Below are positions 8,767 through 8,825 of a stretch of DNA of 8,825 nt, piece after piece. Source of the DNA: Paracoccaceae bacterium. GTDB taxonomy: Bacteria; Pseudomonadota; Alphaproteobacteria; Rhodobacterales; Rhodobacteraceae. The DNA lies in NCBI GenBank assembly GCA_007131945.1, contig SLPP01000302.1, forward strand, positions 1 through 8,825, written 5' to 3'. Position 1 is the stretch's first letter, and the number at the start of each line of letters is the position of its first letter. A program made the position numbers and the translations under genes. The notes under the pieces were generated by a model. That model was not told the origin of the DNA, did no database searches, and saw only the letters and a list, made by a program, of their open reading frames with translations.

Positions 8767-8825
8767 TTACCTTTCACTCAGTCGCCGGCCGATGGCCGAG
8801 CCGGCGGCCATCTCCTGCCGGCCGA
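8767..8825 (-). CDS. 3' end of an unrecognised gene just upstream of nuoG (cut by window edge)
   Basis: One frame runs from the window edge to a TAA three bases before the nuoG ATG and reads GRQEMAAGSAIGRRLSER as its last 18 residues. The other two minus-strand frames also stop nearby (at TGA), so the frame choice rests on the tight stop-to-start spacing typical of this operon and on the Shine-Dalgarno of nuoG abutting the stop. The sequence does not look like the C-terminus of NuoF, which would be the expected neighbour. A short accessory reading frame between nuoF and nuoG is more likely. I cannot name it, and the fragment is too short to assign any function. Only the end of the gene is visible. 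Confidence 0.4.
   Translation of the reverse strand, partial: GRQEMAAGSAIGRRLSER

Noticed and set aside
8784..8825. Direct repeat TCGGCCGGC (8784-8792 and 8817-8825) as an operator or repeat element
   Set aside because: The unit is only nine bases, very GC-rich, and falls in what is probably coding sequence; chance recurrence is likely.

Overview
The window is a GC-rich stretch with one dense gene series, all on the minus strand, so it is transcribed from high to low coordinates. It is the distal half of a nuo operon encoding the proton-pumping NADH:quinone oxidoreductase (respiratory complex I). The protein sequences point to an alphaproteobacterium, most likely of the Rhodobacterales (Rhodobacter/Paracoccus/Roseobacter kin). 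NuoG is the short mitochondrial-like form without the N7 cluster ligands, NuoK begins [12 protein letters not shown], NuoH carries the [19 protein letters not shown] segment, and an accessory reading frame is interspersed among the nuo genes. The species cannot be fixed from this window alone.

In transcription order the window holds: the 3' tail of an unrecognised gene (8825-8767); nuoG (8763-6754); a 157-base spacer with a long-range inverted repeat and a possible 56-codon ORF; nuoH (6596-5559); nuoI (5557-5063); a cysteine-free carboxymuconolactone-decarboxylase-family (CMD) gene (5057-4647); nuoJ (4650-4036); a 110-base spacer with two small hairpins; nuoK (3925-3620); nuoL (3615-1651); nuoM (1651-98); and the first 27 codons of nuoN (83-1). 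No stretch longer than 157 bases lacks a confident gene. I see no tRNA, rRNA, CRISPR array, insertion sequence, factor-independent terminator or convincing internal promoter.

NuoG passes electrons through its Fe-S clusters toward NuoI, which relays them to the quinone site formed with NuoH at the membrane. NuoJ, K, L, M and N form the proton-translocating membrane arm, L, M and N being antiporter-like subunits. Junctions are very tight (from a 4-base overlap to a 14-base gap) except for the two spacers, which split the operon into apparent translational blocks: G, then H-I-CMD-J, then K-L-M-N.

Most of this is well-known biology. The least explained items are the CMD-family protein between nuoI and nuoJ, the two structured spacers, and the unidentified gene tail just before nuoG. 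I found no evidence for a wholly new system.
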